From positions 186,001 to 250,000 of the forward strand of contig NZ_AMRL01000002.1 in the NCBI RefSeq assembly GCF_000299935.1: 64,000 nucleotides of DNA, in the 5' to 3' direction. A model generated the notes under the pieces. The model was not told the DNA's origin. It made no database searches and saw nothing but the letters and a program-made list of their open reading frames with translations. This document shows, one piece after another, positions 19,508-28,262 of this stretch (positions are counted from its first letter, which is position 1; each line of letters begins with the position of its first letter). A program made the translations under genes and the position numbers. Source of the DNA: Oceanibaculum indicum P24. Lineage in GTDB: Bacteria > Pseudomonadota > Alphaproteobacteria > Oceanibaculales > Oceanibaculaceae.

Positions 19508-20218
19508 ATGCCCACCCATACCGTGAAATCCTTCGACGAGGAATTGAAGCGGCTGATGAATCTCATCTCGCAGATGGGCGGGCTGGTGGAGACGCAGGTG
19601 CAGGACTGCATCCAGTCCCTGGCGAAGCGCGACAGCACCATCGCCGAGCGGGTGATCCAGGGCGATCTGAAGATCGACAGCCTGGAGCATGATGTCAACG
19701 ATCTGACGGTTCGCATGCTGGCACTGCGCCAGCCGCTGGCCGAGGATCTGCGCCGCGTTGTTGGCGCGCTGAAGATTTCCGCCGATCTGGAACGCATTGG
19801 CGACTACGCCGCGAACATCTCCAAGCGGTCAGTGGCCCTGAACCAGGTACCGCCGGCACGGCCCGCGACCGGTATACCGCGCATGGGCCGGATGGTGCAG
19901 CAGATCCTGAAGGAAGTGCTGGACGCCTATGTCGAACAGGATGCCGAAAAGGCCCTGCTGGTCTGGCGCCGGGACGAGGAGGTGGACGAGATGTACACCA
20001 GCCTGTTCCGCGAGCTGCTGACCTACATGATGGAAGACCCGCGCAACATCACGCCCTGCACGCATCTTCTGTTCATGGCGAAGAATATCGAGCGCATCGG
20101 CGACCATGCCACCAATATCGCCGAGACGCTGTACTACCAGGTAACCGGCCGGCCGCTGACCGCCGAGCGGCCGAAGGGCGACACCAGCGCGTTCACCGTC
20201 GTCGAGCCGGAGAACTGA
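19508..20218 (+). CDS. phoU: phosphate signalling protein PhoU
   Basis: A 236-residue all-helical protein with the PhoU repeat: two three-helix bundles, each bearing an E(R)IGD(Y/H)A metal-binding motif (LERIGDYAANI about residue 99 and IERIGDHATNI about 198). PhoU links the Pst transporter to PhoR and damps the phosphate-starvation signal. The ATG follows AAAGGAAG. It lies downstream of a Pho-box candidate and 64 bp before phoB, so the two are likely one operon. Confidence 0.94.
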   Translation: MPTHTVKSFDEELKRLMNLISQMGGLVETQVQDCIQSLAKRDSTIAERVIQGDLKIDSLEHDVNDLTVRMLALRQPLAEDLRRVVGALKISADLERIGDYAANISKRSVALNQVPPARPATGIPRMGRMVQQILKEVLDAYVEQDAEKALLVWRRDEEVDEMYTSLFRELLTYMMEDPRNITPCTHLLFMAKNIERIGDHATNIAETLYYQVTGRPLTAERPKGDTSAFTVVEPEN

Positions 20219-20282
20219 CCTACGGTTTGAAACATTTCCACTGGCCTTTTTCCCTTGAGGCCTGCCGAGATTGGACCACACG

Positions 20283-20984
20283 ATGAAGCCGCTGATCCTG
20301 ATTGTCGAAGACGAAGCCGCGATCGTCACGCTGCTCAGCTACAATTTGGAGCGCGAGGGCTTCCAGGTCCTCGAAGCGCGCGACGGCGAGGAAGGGCTGC
20401 TGCTGGCCACCGAGCGCCGGCCCGACCTGATCCTGCTGGACTGGATGCTGCCGCTGTTGTCCGGCATCGAGGTCTGCCGCCGGCTGCGCCGCACCCCGCA
20501 GACCCGCAGCATCCCGATCATCATGCTGACGGCCCGCGGCGAGGAAGGCGACCGGGTACGAGGCCTGAATGCCGGCGCCGACGATTACGTCACCAAGCCC
20601 TTCAGCCCCAGCGAACTGCTGGCCCGCGTCCGCGCCGTCATGCGCCGCGCCCGGCCTGCCGCCGATGCCGAGACGCTACGCTGCGGCGACATCGTCATGG
20701 ACATTGCCGCCCACAAGGTGAAGCGCGGCGACCGCGATGTGCATCTTGGGCCGACCGAATTCCGCCTGCTGCGCCATTTCCTGGAGCATCAGGGCCGTGT
20801 CTTCTCCCGCGAACAACTGCTGGATTCGGTCTGGGGGGCGGATGTCTATGTCGAGCCGCGCACCGTGGATGTGCATATCCGCCGGCTGCGCAAGGCGCTG
20901 AACGAGGATGCCGAGGGCGACCCGATCCGCACCGTCCGGTCGGCCGGCTATGCGCTGGATGCCGTCGCGCCGCAATTCGCTTGA
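20283..20984 (+). CDS. phoB: response regulator PhoB
   Basis: A 233-residue protein with a receiver domain (acidic pair E9/D10, phosphorylation site D53 in LLDWMLP, T/K signature LTARGEE and DDYVTKPF) and an OmpR/PhoB-type winged helix with ending RTVRSAGYALD. It activates phosphate-starvation genes at Pho boxes. ATG 20283 is preferred over a TTG four codons upstream. It is downstream of phoR and phoU, which identifies it as PhoB and not another OmpR-family regulator. Confidence 0.92.
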   Translation: MKPLILIVEDEAAIVTLLSYNLEREGFQVLEARDGEEGLLLATERRPDLILLDWMLPLLSGIEVCRRLRRTPQTRSIPIIMLTARGEEGDRVRGLNAGADDYVTKPFSPSELLARVRAVMRRARPAADAETLRCGDIVMDIAAHKVKRGDRDVHLGPTEFRLLRHFLEHQGRVFSREQLLDSVWGADVYVEPRTVDVHIRRLRKALNEDAEGDPIRTVRSAGYALDAVAPQFA

Positions 20985-21056
20985 CACTCCATCAGTGCGT
21001 CGACTCTATATAAGAAATTAATGTAAAATATTATTTTATTCCCGTTTATCGCCCTG

Positions 21057-21425
21057 TCATTCCGGCTTTTTCGGCGAGTCTTCGAGCTGGCTCAAGAGCG
21101 CCGCGAGCCTCTCCTCGTCCAGGATCCCGATCTTCCGCGCCAGCTGGTGCGCCAGCCTGGTGGCGCTTGGCGACAGGCCGGCCGTGTCGATGGTGACGCG
21201 CGGATGGGATATCTCCGCCAGCCGATTCAGCGCTTCCGCATCGTCCCAGATGAGCCCAAAATAACCGCAGATCTGATGGATCAGCCCGTCGGTGGGCCGG
21301 CCGCGATGGCCATGCTCCAGCGCCGAGAGATAGGCCGAGGAGACCTGCAGCGCAGCCGCCATCTCCTTCAGTGTAACGCCACGCGCGGCACGCAGCGCCC
21401 GCAGCCTTTCCCCGAATGGCGTCAT
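21057..21425 (-). CDS. XRE-family helix-turn-helix regulator
   Basis: A 122-residue protein with an N-terminal XRE helix-turn-helix (VTLKEMAAALQVSSAYLSAL, about residues 17-36) followed by a helical C-terminal region carrying PSATRLAHQLARKIGIL. It overlaps the stop of the Smr-domain gene by ATGA, so both are translated from one message. Genes of this type accompany smr and mltA near the origin in many Alphaproteobacteria. The target is unknown; autoregulation of its own operon is possible. Confidence 0.85.
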   Translation of the reverse strand: MTPFGERLRALRAARGVTLKEMAAALQVSSAYLSALEHGHRGRPTDGLIHQICGYFGLIWDDAEALNRLAEISHPRVTIDTAGLSPSATRLAHQLARKIGILDEERLAALLSQLEDSPKKPE

Positions 21426-22042
21426 GCCTCCTCCCGCACCCGACGCAGCAGCACATAGAGCGCACCGCCGCCGCCATCCTTTGGCTGGGCATGGACGAAG
21501 GCCAGCACCTTCTCGCGGTTGCCGCCCTCATTCAGCCAGCGCGGCACCTCGCGCTTCAGCACGCCAGCCTCATAGCGGCCGAATTCGTCACGCCGCGTCC
21601 CCTTGCCGGTGATCACCAGCACGCAGCGCAGGCCGCGCGCCTGCGACCGGGCGATGAATCCGTTCAGTGCCACATGGGCGGCATCCTGCGTCATCCCATG
21701 CAGATCGATGCGCGCCTCAATGGCGACCTGGCCGCGTTTCAGGCGCATCTGGCTGCGCTTGTCGAGCCCTGGCGCGCTATCATGCTTCAGGGCCGGCAGG
21801 ATGACCGGCGCCTTGACCGGCTGTGCGACCGGCTGAGGAAGTGGCTCGTCCTTTGGCACCCGGCCGCGCTTGCGGCTGGCCGGCGCCATGCCTTCGGCCT
21901 CGGGGGGGGCGGGAACCGGTTCCGGCGGCAGCTCATCCAGCCTGCCCAACCGCAGGCGCTTATCCTGCGGCAGCGGCTTGGCATCCTTCACGACCTGGCG
22001 GAAAAGCTCAGCCTCGTCCTTGCTGGCGCGCCGCCGGGCCAT
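21422..22042 (-). CDS. Smr-domain nuclease-like protein
   Basis: A 206-residue protein with a proline-rich N-terminal linker and a C-terminal Smr domain starting at IEARIDLHGMTQDAAHVALN, then LRCVLVITGKGT and a closing ALYVLLRR. Smr domains in MutS2-type and stand-alone proteins nick or bind branched DNA or act on stalled ribosomal mRNA, so either a DNA- or RNA-level role is possible. It is coupled to the XRE gene (ATGA) and lies close after lutC. Smr, MltA and Tim44-like genes are usually adjacent in related genomes; here the lut genes split them. Confidence 0.88.
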   Translation of the reverse strand: MARRRASKDEAELFRQVVKDAKPLPQDKRLRLGRLDELPPEPVPAPPEAEGMAPASRKRGRVPKDEPLPQPVAQPVKAPVILPALKHDSAPGLDKRSQMRLKRGQVAIEARIDLHGMTQDAAHVALNGFIARSQARGLRCVLVITGKGTRRDEFGRYEAGVLKREVPRWLNEGGNREKVLAFVHAQPKDGGGGALYVLLRRVREEA

Positions 22043-22044
22043 GC

Positions 22045-22728
22045 CTAGCCGTCGATCAGGACAATGTGCAGCCGGCGCGGTCCGTGGGCGCCCATCAGGA
22101 TCTTCTGCTCGATATCGCCGGTGCGCGACGGGCCGGTGATGAAATTCACCGTGCGCGGCATGGAATCCTTCGCCTGCGCATCGCGCAGCCGCGCCCAGCC
22201 ATCCTCGTAGGAACCAACGATCTGGCTCTTCTTCAGCACCACGATATGGGTCTCGGGCAGCAGGTTCAGTGTGGTCGGGCTGTGCGGGCCGGAGGTCAGC
22301 ATCAGCGTGCCGGTCTCGGCAATGCCGGCAAAGGCCGGGGTCACGCTGGCCGTATCCGGCTCCTCCGCCTTGCCGGTTTTGATAGTCAGGGTCGGGCGCT
22401 TGTCCCAGGGAAGGCCGGACAGCCAGGCATCCGGCGCCACGCGCAATTCGGCCGGCAGATTATGCTGCGCCAGATAGTCGGCGATGGCGTCAGGGACCTC
22501 TGCGGCATCCGCGACCTGGCTGATGGTGGCCTGCACGCCTTCAGCCATCTCGACGAACAGGGTGACCTGCTGGTCGTGCGGCAGCTGCGCCCGCTGCGGG
22601 ATCAGGTTCGGCCTGTGCTCCGCGATCCGCTGTTCCAGCTGCGCCGCCGGCTCGCCGTCCAGCGCACTGCGGCCAAGCGACCGGCGGATGCCGGCCAGGA
22701 TCTGATCGCGCGGGGACATGTCGGGCAT
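22045..22728 (-). CDS. lutC: lactate utilization protein C (LUD domain)
   Basis: A 227-residue LUD/YkgG-type protein. The conserved tail has GIAETGTLMLTSG and TLLPE-like (NLLPETHIVVL), then GPSRTGDIEQKILMGAHGP, the family signature. With LutA and LutB it forms an iron-sulfur complex that oxidises L-lactate to pyruvate. Its ATG overlaps the lutB stop by one base, so translation is coupled. It is the third gene of a lutA-lutB-lutC operon on the minus strand. Confidence 0.92.
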   Translation of the reverse strand: MPDMSPRDQILAGIRRSLGRSALDGEPAAQLEQRIAEHRPNLIPQRAQLPHDQQVTLFVEMAEGVQATISQVADAAEVPDAIADYLAQHNLPAELRVAPDAWLSGLPWDKRPTLTIKTGKAEEPDTASVTPAFAGIAETGTLMLTSGPHSPTTLNLLPETHIVVLKKSQIVGSYEDGWARLRDAQAKDSMPRTVNFITGPSRTGDIEQKILMGAHGPRRLHIVLIDG

Positions 22729-24149
22729 CAGGCGGCCCCCTTCTTTTCGCGGTAAAGCTCCTGGAAGGTGCGACCCTGCGGGGCGGGCATGTCGCGCACC
22801 GAAGTCCAGCCCCCGGCCAGCGGCAGCGACCGGAACCGCCCCTTATCCCGGCCGAACCGGCCAAGCAGCTTCATGGCAATGCCGGTCAGGCGCTGATAGA
22901 GCGCCGGCCGCTTGGCGAAGAACGCCCAGAGGGCGAGGCCCGAGCGGTAGGGGGCCGGCGACAGCTTGCGTTCATATTCCCGCTTGCGCCAATGCCGCAT
23001 CATCTTCGGCAGCGGAATACGCATCGGGCATACACTCTCGCAGCGTCCGCAGAAGGTGGAGGCGTTCGGCAGGTGCCCGGCCTCCTCGACACCGACCAGG
23101 GTCGGGGTCAGCACCGCGCCCATCGGCCCGGGATAGACCCAGCCATAGGCATGGCCGCCAACCACGCTGTACACCGGGCAGTGATTCATGCAGGCCGAGC
23201 AGCGGATACAGCGCAGCATCTCCTGGAATTCGGTGCCCAGCATCGCGCTGCGGCCATTATCCAGCAGCACGACATGGAACTGCTCCGGCCCATCCAGATC
23301 CTCCGGCCGCCGCGGCCCGGTGGAGAAGGTGGTATAGACCGACATTTCCTGCCCGGTGGCCGAGCGGGCCAGCAGGCGCATGATCGTGGCCGCATCCTCC
23401 AGCGTCGGCACAGTCTTTTCCAGGCTGGCCAGCACGATATGGATCCGGGGGAGGGTCTGGGTCAGATCGCCATTGCCCTCATTGGTCACGATGACGGTCG
23501 AGCCGGTCTCGGCGATCAGGAAGTTGGCCCCGGTAATACCGACATCGGCCTTGATGAACCTGTTCCGTAGTTTCGCGCGTGCCTCGTCGAGCAGCTGGCG
23601 CGGCTCCGACAGCGGCCGGTCGGCTGGCAGGTCGGTGTGGATCTTGCGGAAGCTTTCCTCGACATCCGACTGGTTCAGATGCACCGCCGGCGCGATGATA
23701 TGGCTGGGCGGTTCCTTGCGGATCTGGATGATATATTCGCCCAGATCGGTCTCGATCGGCTCGATCCCGCTTTCTTCCAGGAAATCGTTCAGCGCGATTT
23801 CCTCGGCGATCATCGACTTACCCTTGGTGACGGTCTTCGCCTCCACCGAGCGGCAGATTTCCAGGATTTTCTCGCGTGCTTCCTGCGGCGTGCGCGCCCA
23901 GTGGACATGCCCGCCATTCTCGGTCACCCGGCGCTCAAAGCGCTCCAGGTAATAATCGAGATGGGCCAGCGTGTGGTTCTTGATATCGCGGCCCTGGTCG
24001 CGCAGCGCCTCGAACTCCGGCAGCTTGTCGATGGCCGCACGGCGCTTGTCCTGGAAGCCGGCGCGCATGTTGCCGAGCGCGCGCTGCAGTCGCTCGTCAT
24101 GCAGCGCGGTGTGAGCGTTTTCCTTGAAGGAATGGCTGGTAGGCTGCAT
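22728..24149 (-). CDS. lutB: lactate utilization iron-sulfur protein B
   Basis: A 473-residue protein with an N-terminal LUD domain (signature TGANFLIAETGSTVIVTNEGN, about residues 206-226) and a C-terminal ferredoxin domain with two 4Fe-4S cysteine sets, C314/C317/C320/C324 (CIRCSACMNHCP) and C367/C370/C374 (CGRCESVCP). It would pass electrons from lactate oxidation toward the quinone pool. The spacing to lutA is 4 bp. The length and motif order are normal for LutB (YkgF). Confidence 0.95.
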   Translation of the reverse strand: MQPTSHSFKENAHTALHDERLQRALGNMRAGFQDKRRAAIDKLPEFEALRDQGRDIKNHTLAHLDYYLERFERRVTENGGHVHWARTPQEAREKILEICRSVEAKTVTKGKSMIAEEIALNDFLEESGIEPIETDLGEYIIQIRKEPPSHIIAPAVHLNQSDVEESFRKIHTDLPADRPLSEPRQLLDEARAKLRNRFIKADVGITGANFLIAETGSTVIVTNEGNGDLTQTLPRIHIVLASLEKTVPTLEDAATIMRLLARSATGQEMSVYTTFSTGPRRPEDLDGPEQFHVVLLDNGRSAMLGTEFQEMLRCIRCSACMNHCPVYSVVGGHAYGWVYPGPMGAVLTPTLVGVEEAGHLPNASTFCGRCESVCPMRIPLPKMMRHWRKREYERKLSPAPYRSGLALWAFFAKRPALYQRLTGIAMKLLGRFGRDKGRFRSLPLAGGWTSVRDMPAPQGRTFQELYREKKGAA

Positions 24150-24153
24150 GGCG

Positions 24154-24939
24154 TCAGCTCCCGCGTCCGGGTTCGCCGATGGCCGGCTGATCGGTCATAC
24201 CGGCCAGCACCTCGGCAACATGGCGGACCTGCACTTTCTCGCCGCGCCGCTTCAGCTTGCCAGCCATGTTCAGCAGGCAGCCGAGATCGCCGGCCAGCAG
24301 GGTCTCGGCGCCGGTCTTCACGATGTCGTCGGCCTTGTCGGAGACCATGCGGTCGGAAATGTCAGGGTACTTGATGCAGAAGGTGCCGCCGAACCCGCAG
24401 CAGGTTTCCGCACCCGGCAGCTCCTTCAGCTTCAGCCCCTCGACTGAGCCGAGCAGGCTGCGCGGCTGCTGCTTCACGCCCAGCTCGCGCAGGCCGGAAC
24501 AGCTGTCGTGATAGGTCACCGTACCGTCGAAATGCGCCTCGACGCCCTTCATCCCCATCACATCGACCAGGAAAGAGACCAGCTCATAGGTGCGGTGGCC
24601 GACATGATGGGCGCGTGGCCCCCATTCGGCATCCTCCTTGAACAATTCGGCATAATGCTCGCGCAGCATCCCGGCACAGGAGCCGGAAGGGGCGACCACG
24701 TAATCGAATCCCTCAAAGGCGCGGATGGTGTTGCGCGCGATGTCCTTCGTGTCGGCGAAATCGCCCGAATTATAGGCCGGCTGGCCGCAGCAGGTCTGCG
24801 CCTCCGGCACCTCCACCGTGCAGCCTGCCTGCTCAAGCAGCCGGATCGCGGCAAAACCGACGGACGGGCGGAACAGATCGACGAGACAGGTGACGAACAG
24901 CCCGACCCGGGGCTTCTTCTGCGGCGCTTCCTCAACCAT
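24154..24939 (-). CDS. lutA: lactate utilization (Fe-S)-binding protein A
   Basis: A 261-residue protein with two CCG (cysteine-rich) domains: TCCGQPAYNSG near residue 60 and ETCCGFGGTF near 190, which bind iron-sulfur or act in electron transfer in LutA/GlpC-like proteins. The ATG at 24939 is preferred because it has AGGAAGAG upstream and removes an unconserved 23-residue extension reaching 25008. It begins the lutABC operon. The operon sits between mltA and smr, which are usually adjacent in related genomes. Confidence 0.92.
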   Translation of the reverse strand: MVEEAPQKKPRVGLFVTCLVDLFRPSVGFAAIRLLEQAGCTVEVPEAQTCCGQPAYNSGDFADTKDIARNTIRAFEGFDYVVAPSGSCAGMLREHYAELFKEDAEWGPRAHHVGHRTYELVSFLVDVMGMKGVEAHFDGTVTYHDSCSGLRELGVKQQPRSLLGSVEGLKLKELPGAETCCGFGGTFCIKYPDISDRMVSDKADDIVKTGAETLLAGDLGCLLNMAGKLKRRGEKVQVRHVAEVLAGMTDQPAIGEPGRGS

Positions 24940-25027
24940 TGCGGGCTCTTCCTGCCGTGGCATTTCTTGCTTCGCCGCTAAGATGACGGTTGCCGGGTTG
25001 CTTGACAAGCCGGACCGGTATTACCAG

Positions 25028-26227
25028 TCAGGAAGCCGGCGCCAGACCCTTGGGCAGCAACAGATAATACTGGCCGCTGGACTTCATCCGTCCGGCCCGG
25101 TCGGCGGCGGCGTCGCCATGCCCCCAGAACAGGTCGCCGCGCACCGGGCCGCGGATCGCCCCGCCGACATCTTGTGCCACGACCAGCCGACGCAACCGCT
25201 CGGCACCAGCATCCGGATGCTGGGCGTCCAGCCAGACCGGCGTGCCCAGCGGCACGAAGCGGCGGTCCACCGCCAGGCTGCGCAACGGCGTCAGAGCGGC
25301 CCCCTGTGCACCCAGCGGCCCGTCGCCGGGCAGTTCGCGGAAGAAGACGTAGGACGGGTTGGTGTTCATCAGCGCCGCCGCCTCGCCCGGATTGGCCGCC
25401 AGCCAGGCGCGGATCGACTGCATGGAGACATTTTCGCGGGTCAGCGCGCCACGGGCAATCAGCTCCCGCCCGATGGCGACATAGGGGTGGCCGTTCTGCC
25501 CGGCATAGCCCAGGCGCATCACCCTTCCATCCTCCAGCGTCACCCGGCCGGAGCCCTGAATCTGCAGGAAGAAGGCATCGACCGGGTCGTCCACCCAGAC
25601 GATCTCCAGCTTGCGGGGATCAAGGGCACCCTCGACGATGGCCTTGCGGTCCTCATAGGGTTTTAGATTGCCGCCCACCACACGGCCGGCGATGCGCTGG
25701 CCCTTCAGCTCGTCGCGGAACTGGCCGAGATCGACCATGACAAGATCGTCCGGCCGGCGATGCAGCGGCACCGGATAGCGCGCCGAGCGCTGCAAGGCGC
25801 CACGCAGCTCCGCCTCGTAATAGCCGGTGAACAGCCCCTCCGGCGCGCCGTTGTTGCCGGCGCGATAGGGGCGGAAGTTCGATTCAAAGAAGGTACGGAC
25901 GGCGGTCGCGTCACCCGCCGGCACAGCACGTGCCGTCTCGCAGACCGGCAGCCAGTCGCCGATGGTACCGAAGCGCTCGTCCGGTCCGAAATTGCGGGCA
26001 GGCGGCTGCGGCTTCAGCCGATCGCAGGATTTCAGCAGGGCCGGCATGACCTCGGCGAGGGAATCTGCCTGCCATCCCGGCAGATCGGCATAGCCGACCG
26101 GTTTCAGGGTCAGCTGATCCGGCTTTTCCGTTACCGGTGCGCAGGCTGCCACGACCAGCAGGAACAGGCCTGCCGTCAGGGCAAGAAAATGATCCGGGAG
26201 CCGGTTGAGGCCTGAGCGGGCAACCAT
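25028..26227 (-). CDS. mltA: membrane-bound lytic murein transglycosylase A
   Basis: A 399-residue lipoprotein with lipobox LVVAAC (C29 lipidated) after a hydrophobic signal, an MltA beta-barrel domain (FTGYYEAEL then VDAFFLQIQGSGRV), and a 3D domain ending in VVAQDVGGAIRGPVRGDLFWG, which contains the catalytic aspartate and partner residues. It cleaves glycan strands to anhydromuropeptides at the outer membrane inner face. It lies 6 bp downstream of the Tim44-like gene, in the conserved tim44-mltA pair. Confidence 0.94.
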   Translation of the reverse strand: MVARSGLNRLPDHFLALTAGLFLLVVAACAPVTEKPDQLTLKPVGYADLPGWQADSLAEVMPALLKSCDRLKPQPPARNFGPDERFGTIGDWLPVCETARAVPAGDATAVRTFFESNFRPYRAGNNGAPEGLFTGYYEAELRGALQRSARYPVPLHRRPDDLVMVDLGQFRDELKGQRIAGRVVGGNLKPYEDRKAIVEGALDPRKLEIVWVDDPVDAFFLQIQGSGRVTLEDGRVMRLGYAGQNGHPYVAIGRELIARGALTRENVSMQSIRAWLAANPGEAAALMNTNPSYVFFRELPGDGPLGAQGAALTPLRSLAVDRRFVPLGTPVWLDAQHPDAGAERLRRLVVAQDVGGAIRGPVRGDLFWGHGDAAADRAGRMKSSGQYYLLLPKGLAPAS

Positions 26228-26233
26228 GAACCG

Positions 26234-26908
26234 TCAGCTGGGCGTGCGGGTCGCGGACAGAAGCCAGTTCGGATCGTCCGACCGCGTGTCGCGCCGGAAG
26301 GTCCAGATATCCACGACGCTCTCGATCCCGTCGGGGTCACCGTCGATCACCTCGCCTTCCGCATTGCGGGTCAGATTGACCTGCTCGCTGACGAATTCGA
26401 CGGTCACTTCGGCGACCGATCCCTTCATCTGCGCCTCCGTGATATCGGCGGCATTCAGCGACAGAAGGCGGGTCTCCAGCGTCTCCTTGCGGGCCTCACG
26501 GGCATCGATGGCGCCAACGAAACGGTCATAGACATCGTTGGCGAGCAGCGGGCGCAGCGTGTCCTTGTCGCCATTGGCGAAGGCCTGGACGATCATCTCG
26601 AAGGCGGCACGCGCGCCGTTGGCGAACTGCTTTTCCTCGAAGCTGCCATCGGCCAGCTTGATCTGGGTCAGGCCTGCCGCGACCGAACCGGGAGGGGCGT
26701 TCTCCAGCTCGGCGGCCAGCTTCGCGCGCTGCGGCAAGGCCACGACATTGTCCGCATCACTCTCGGCTTCCGGCTTCGGGCTGAACGGATCAGGCCGGTC
26801 GCGCTCGTTACCGGTACGGCGGCCAAGCACGCTGCGCAGGCGCAGAATGAGGAAAGCCGCCACCATGGCGAAAAAAATGATGTCCAGAAATGGTAGTCCG
26901 TCGCCCAT
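26234..26908 (-). CDS. Tim44-like (TimA) domain membrane-associated protein
   Basis: A 224-residue protein with one N-terminal membrane helix (LDIIFFAMVAAFLILRLRS, about residues 8-26), a flexible acidic linker and a Tim44/TIM44-like lipid-binding domain at the C-terminus (from AARAAFEMIVQAFANGDKDT to VVDIWTFRRDTRSDDPNW). Bacterial TimA is the relative of the mitochondrial import motor subunit Tim44 and is found in Alphaproteobacteria. It is divergent from fxsA and upstream of mltA, as in Caulobacter-type genomes. A role at the inner membrane in protein handling is inferred. Confidence 0.9.
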   Translation of the reverse strand: MGDGLPFLDIIFFAMVAAFLILRLRSVLGRRTGNERDRPDPFSPKPEAESDADNVVALPQRAKLAAELENAPPGSVAAGLTQIKLADGSFEEKQFANGARAAFEMIVQAFANGDKDTLRPLLANDVYDRFVGAIDAREARKETLETRLLSLNAADITEAQMKGSVAEVTVEFVSEQVNLTRNAEGEVIDGDPDGIESVVDIWTFRRDTRSDDPNWLLSATRTPS

Positions 26909-27055
26909 CTAGTTACATCGGGCCGGACCAAACTGGACCGTCACCCGCCCTTTGCGCTAAGTAAAATCACGTCTGTCAGCCATGACAGCATGATGCGTGC
27001 TGTTTCAATAGACGAATCAATCCCTAAATAGGGGCGAACAGATGAAAGAGCAAGC

Positions 27056-27604
27056 ATGCCCCTCCTGATACTCGCCCTGCTGATCGGTATCCCGCTGGTC
27101 GAAATCGCCCTGTTTATCGAGATTGGCGAGGAGATCGGCGTCTGGCCCACCATCGGCCTTTGCATTGCCACCGCGCTGGCCGGCAGCCTGATGCTGCGTG
27201 TCCAGGGCCTGTCGACGCTGACGCGGGCCCGCACCGCCATGGCACGCGACGAGATGCCGGTGCGCGAAATGCTGGACGGTATCGGTCTCGCCATTGCCGG
27301 CGCGATGCTGCTGACCCCCGGTTTTGCCACAGACACCGTCGGGCTGCTGTTGTTCATACCGGCCATCCGGCGCGGCATCGGCCGCTGGCTATGGCGTAGC
27401 CTTGTGAAGAGCGGCCGCTTTCATGTGGTCGGCACGCCGTTCCCCGGTGGCCCGCGCCGGGGTGGACCGATCATCGATGGCGACTATCGCGACATCACCG
27501 AGACCGAAGGCGGCCAGCCGGGCAATCCCGACTCACCCTGGCGCCAGCTGCCCGACGCCAACGCGCCCGACACCCCCTCCGACAAGACGGATAAACAGCC
27601 ATGA
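27056..27604 (+). CDS. fxsA: FxsA-family membrane protein
   Basis: A 182-residue FxsA protein: three to four membrane segments in the first 115 residues (LLILALLIGIPLVEIALF, then VWPTIGLCIATALAGSLM, then LAIAGAMLLTPGFATDTVGL), the classical FxsA pattern with the conserved TPGFATD stretch. The tail is cytoplasmic, proline/aspartate-rich and disordered. In E. coli overproduced FxsA blocks F-exclusion of phage T7, but its normal job is unclear. It overlaps the start of the phosphatase gene by 4 bp. Confidence 0.93.
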   Translation: MPLLILALLIGIPLVEIALFIEIGEEIGVWPTIGLCIATALAGSLMLRVQGLSTLTRARTAMARDEMPVREMLDGIGLAIAGAMLLTPGFATDTVGLLLFIPAIRRGIGRWLWRSLVKSGRFHVVGTPFPGGPRRGGPIIDGDYRDITETEGGQPGNPDSPWRQLPDANAPDTPSDKTDKQP

Positions 27605-28155
27605 TTCTGGTCCGCCACGGCCAGTCCGAATTCAATGTGCATTTCGCCAAGACCCGGGTCGATCCCGGCATTGTCGATCCGGCCCTGACCGAAGAGGGGC
27701 GACGGCAGGCACAGGCCGCCGCCGAGATACTACGCGAGCATGAGATCGAACGGCTGCTGGCCAGCCCCTTCACCCGCACCTTGCAGACCGCGGAGATCAT
27801 CGCCGATACGCTGAAGCTGCCGGTCGAGATCGAACCGCTGGTGCATGAGCATGCCGCCTTCGTCTGTGACATCGGCACCTCGGCGCGCGACCTGGCGAAA
27901 CGCTGGCCGGACTGGCGCTTCGACCACCTGCCGGATCGCTGGTGGCCGGAGGCGGAGGAGGAAGAGCAGCTGCACGCGCGCTGCCAGCGTTTCTGGGGCC
28001 TGATCGAACCGCACGAGGCAAGGCCGCGTACGCTGGTCGTCACTCATTGGGGCTTCATCCGGGCACTGACCGGCCTGCGTGTCGGCAACGGCCATCTGGT
28101 GCGCTTTACGGCACCGGGCGCGGCTGAACTGCTGCACCCACGCGAGATGGCCTGA
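27601..28155 (+). CDS. histidine phosphatase (phosphoglycerate mutase-like) family protein
   Basis: A 184-residue histidine phosphatase with the phosphohistidine motif VRHGQSEF near the N-terminus, a second catalytic arginine in SPFTRTLQTAEI, and a third catalytic histidine in VTHWGFIRALTG. The substrate is not predictable; close relatives are small-molecule or phosphoprotein phosphatases. It is translationally coupled to fxsA (ATGA overlap) and lies upstream of secB. Confidence 0.88.
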   Translation: MILVRHGQSEFNVHFAKTRVDPGIVDPALTEEGRRQAQAAAEILREHEIERLLASPFTRTLQTAEIIADTLKLPVEIEPLVHEHAAFVCDIGTSARDLAKRWPDWRFDHLPDRWWPEAEEEEQLHARCQRFWGLIEPHEARPRTLVVTHWGFIRALTGLRVGNGHLVRFTAPGAAELLHPREMA

Positions 28156-28170
28156 ACCACCCATTTTCCT

Positions 28171-28196
28171 GCGGCCCAACGGTTTCTTCGGGCCGC
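28171..28196 (+). terminator. possible hairpin between phosphatase gene and secB
   Basis: Perfect 7-bp stem GCGGCCC/GGGCCGC with a 12-nt loop, but only a weak T-rich tail (GCTTGTT). It may be an attenuated or factor-dependent stop, or an mRNA 3' structure. Confidence 0.3.
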
Positions 28197-28262
28197 GCTT
28201 GTTCCGCCGGCTGATCCGTGATAGCGAGCCGGCCAGTTACCGAACCGAGAGGCGATAGCGAT

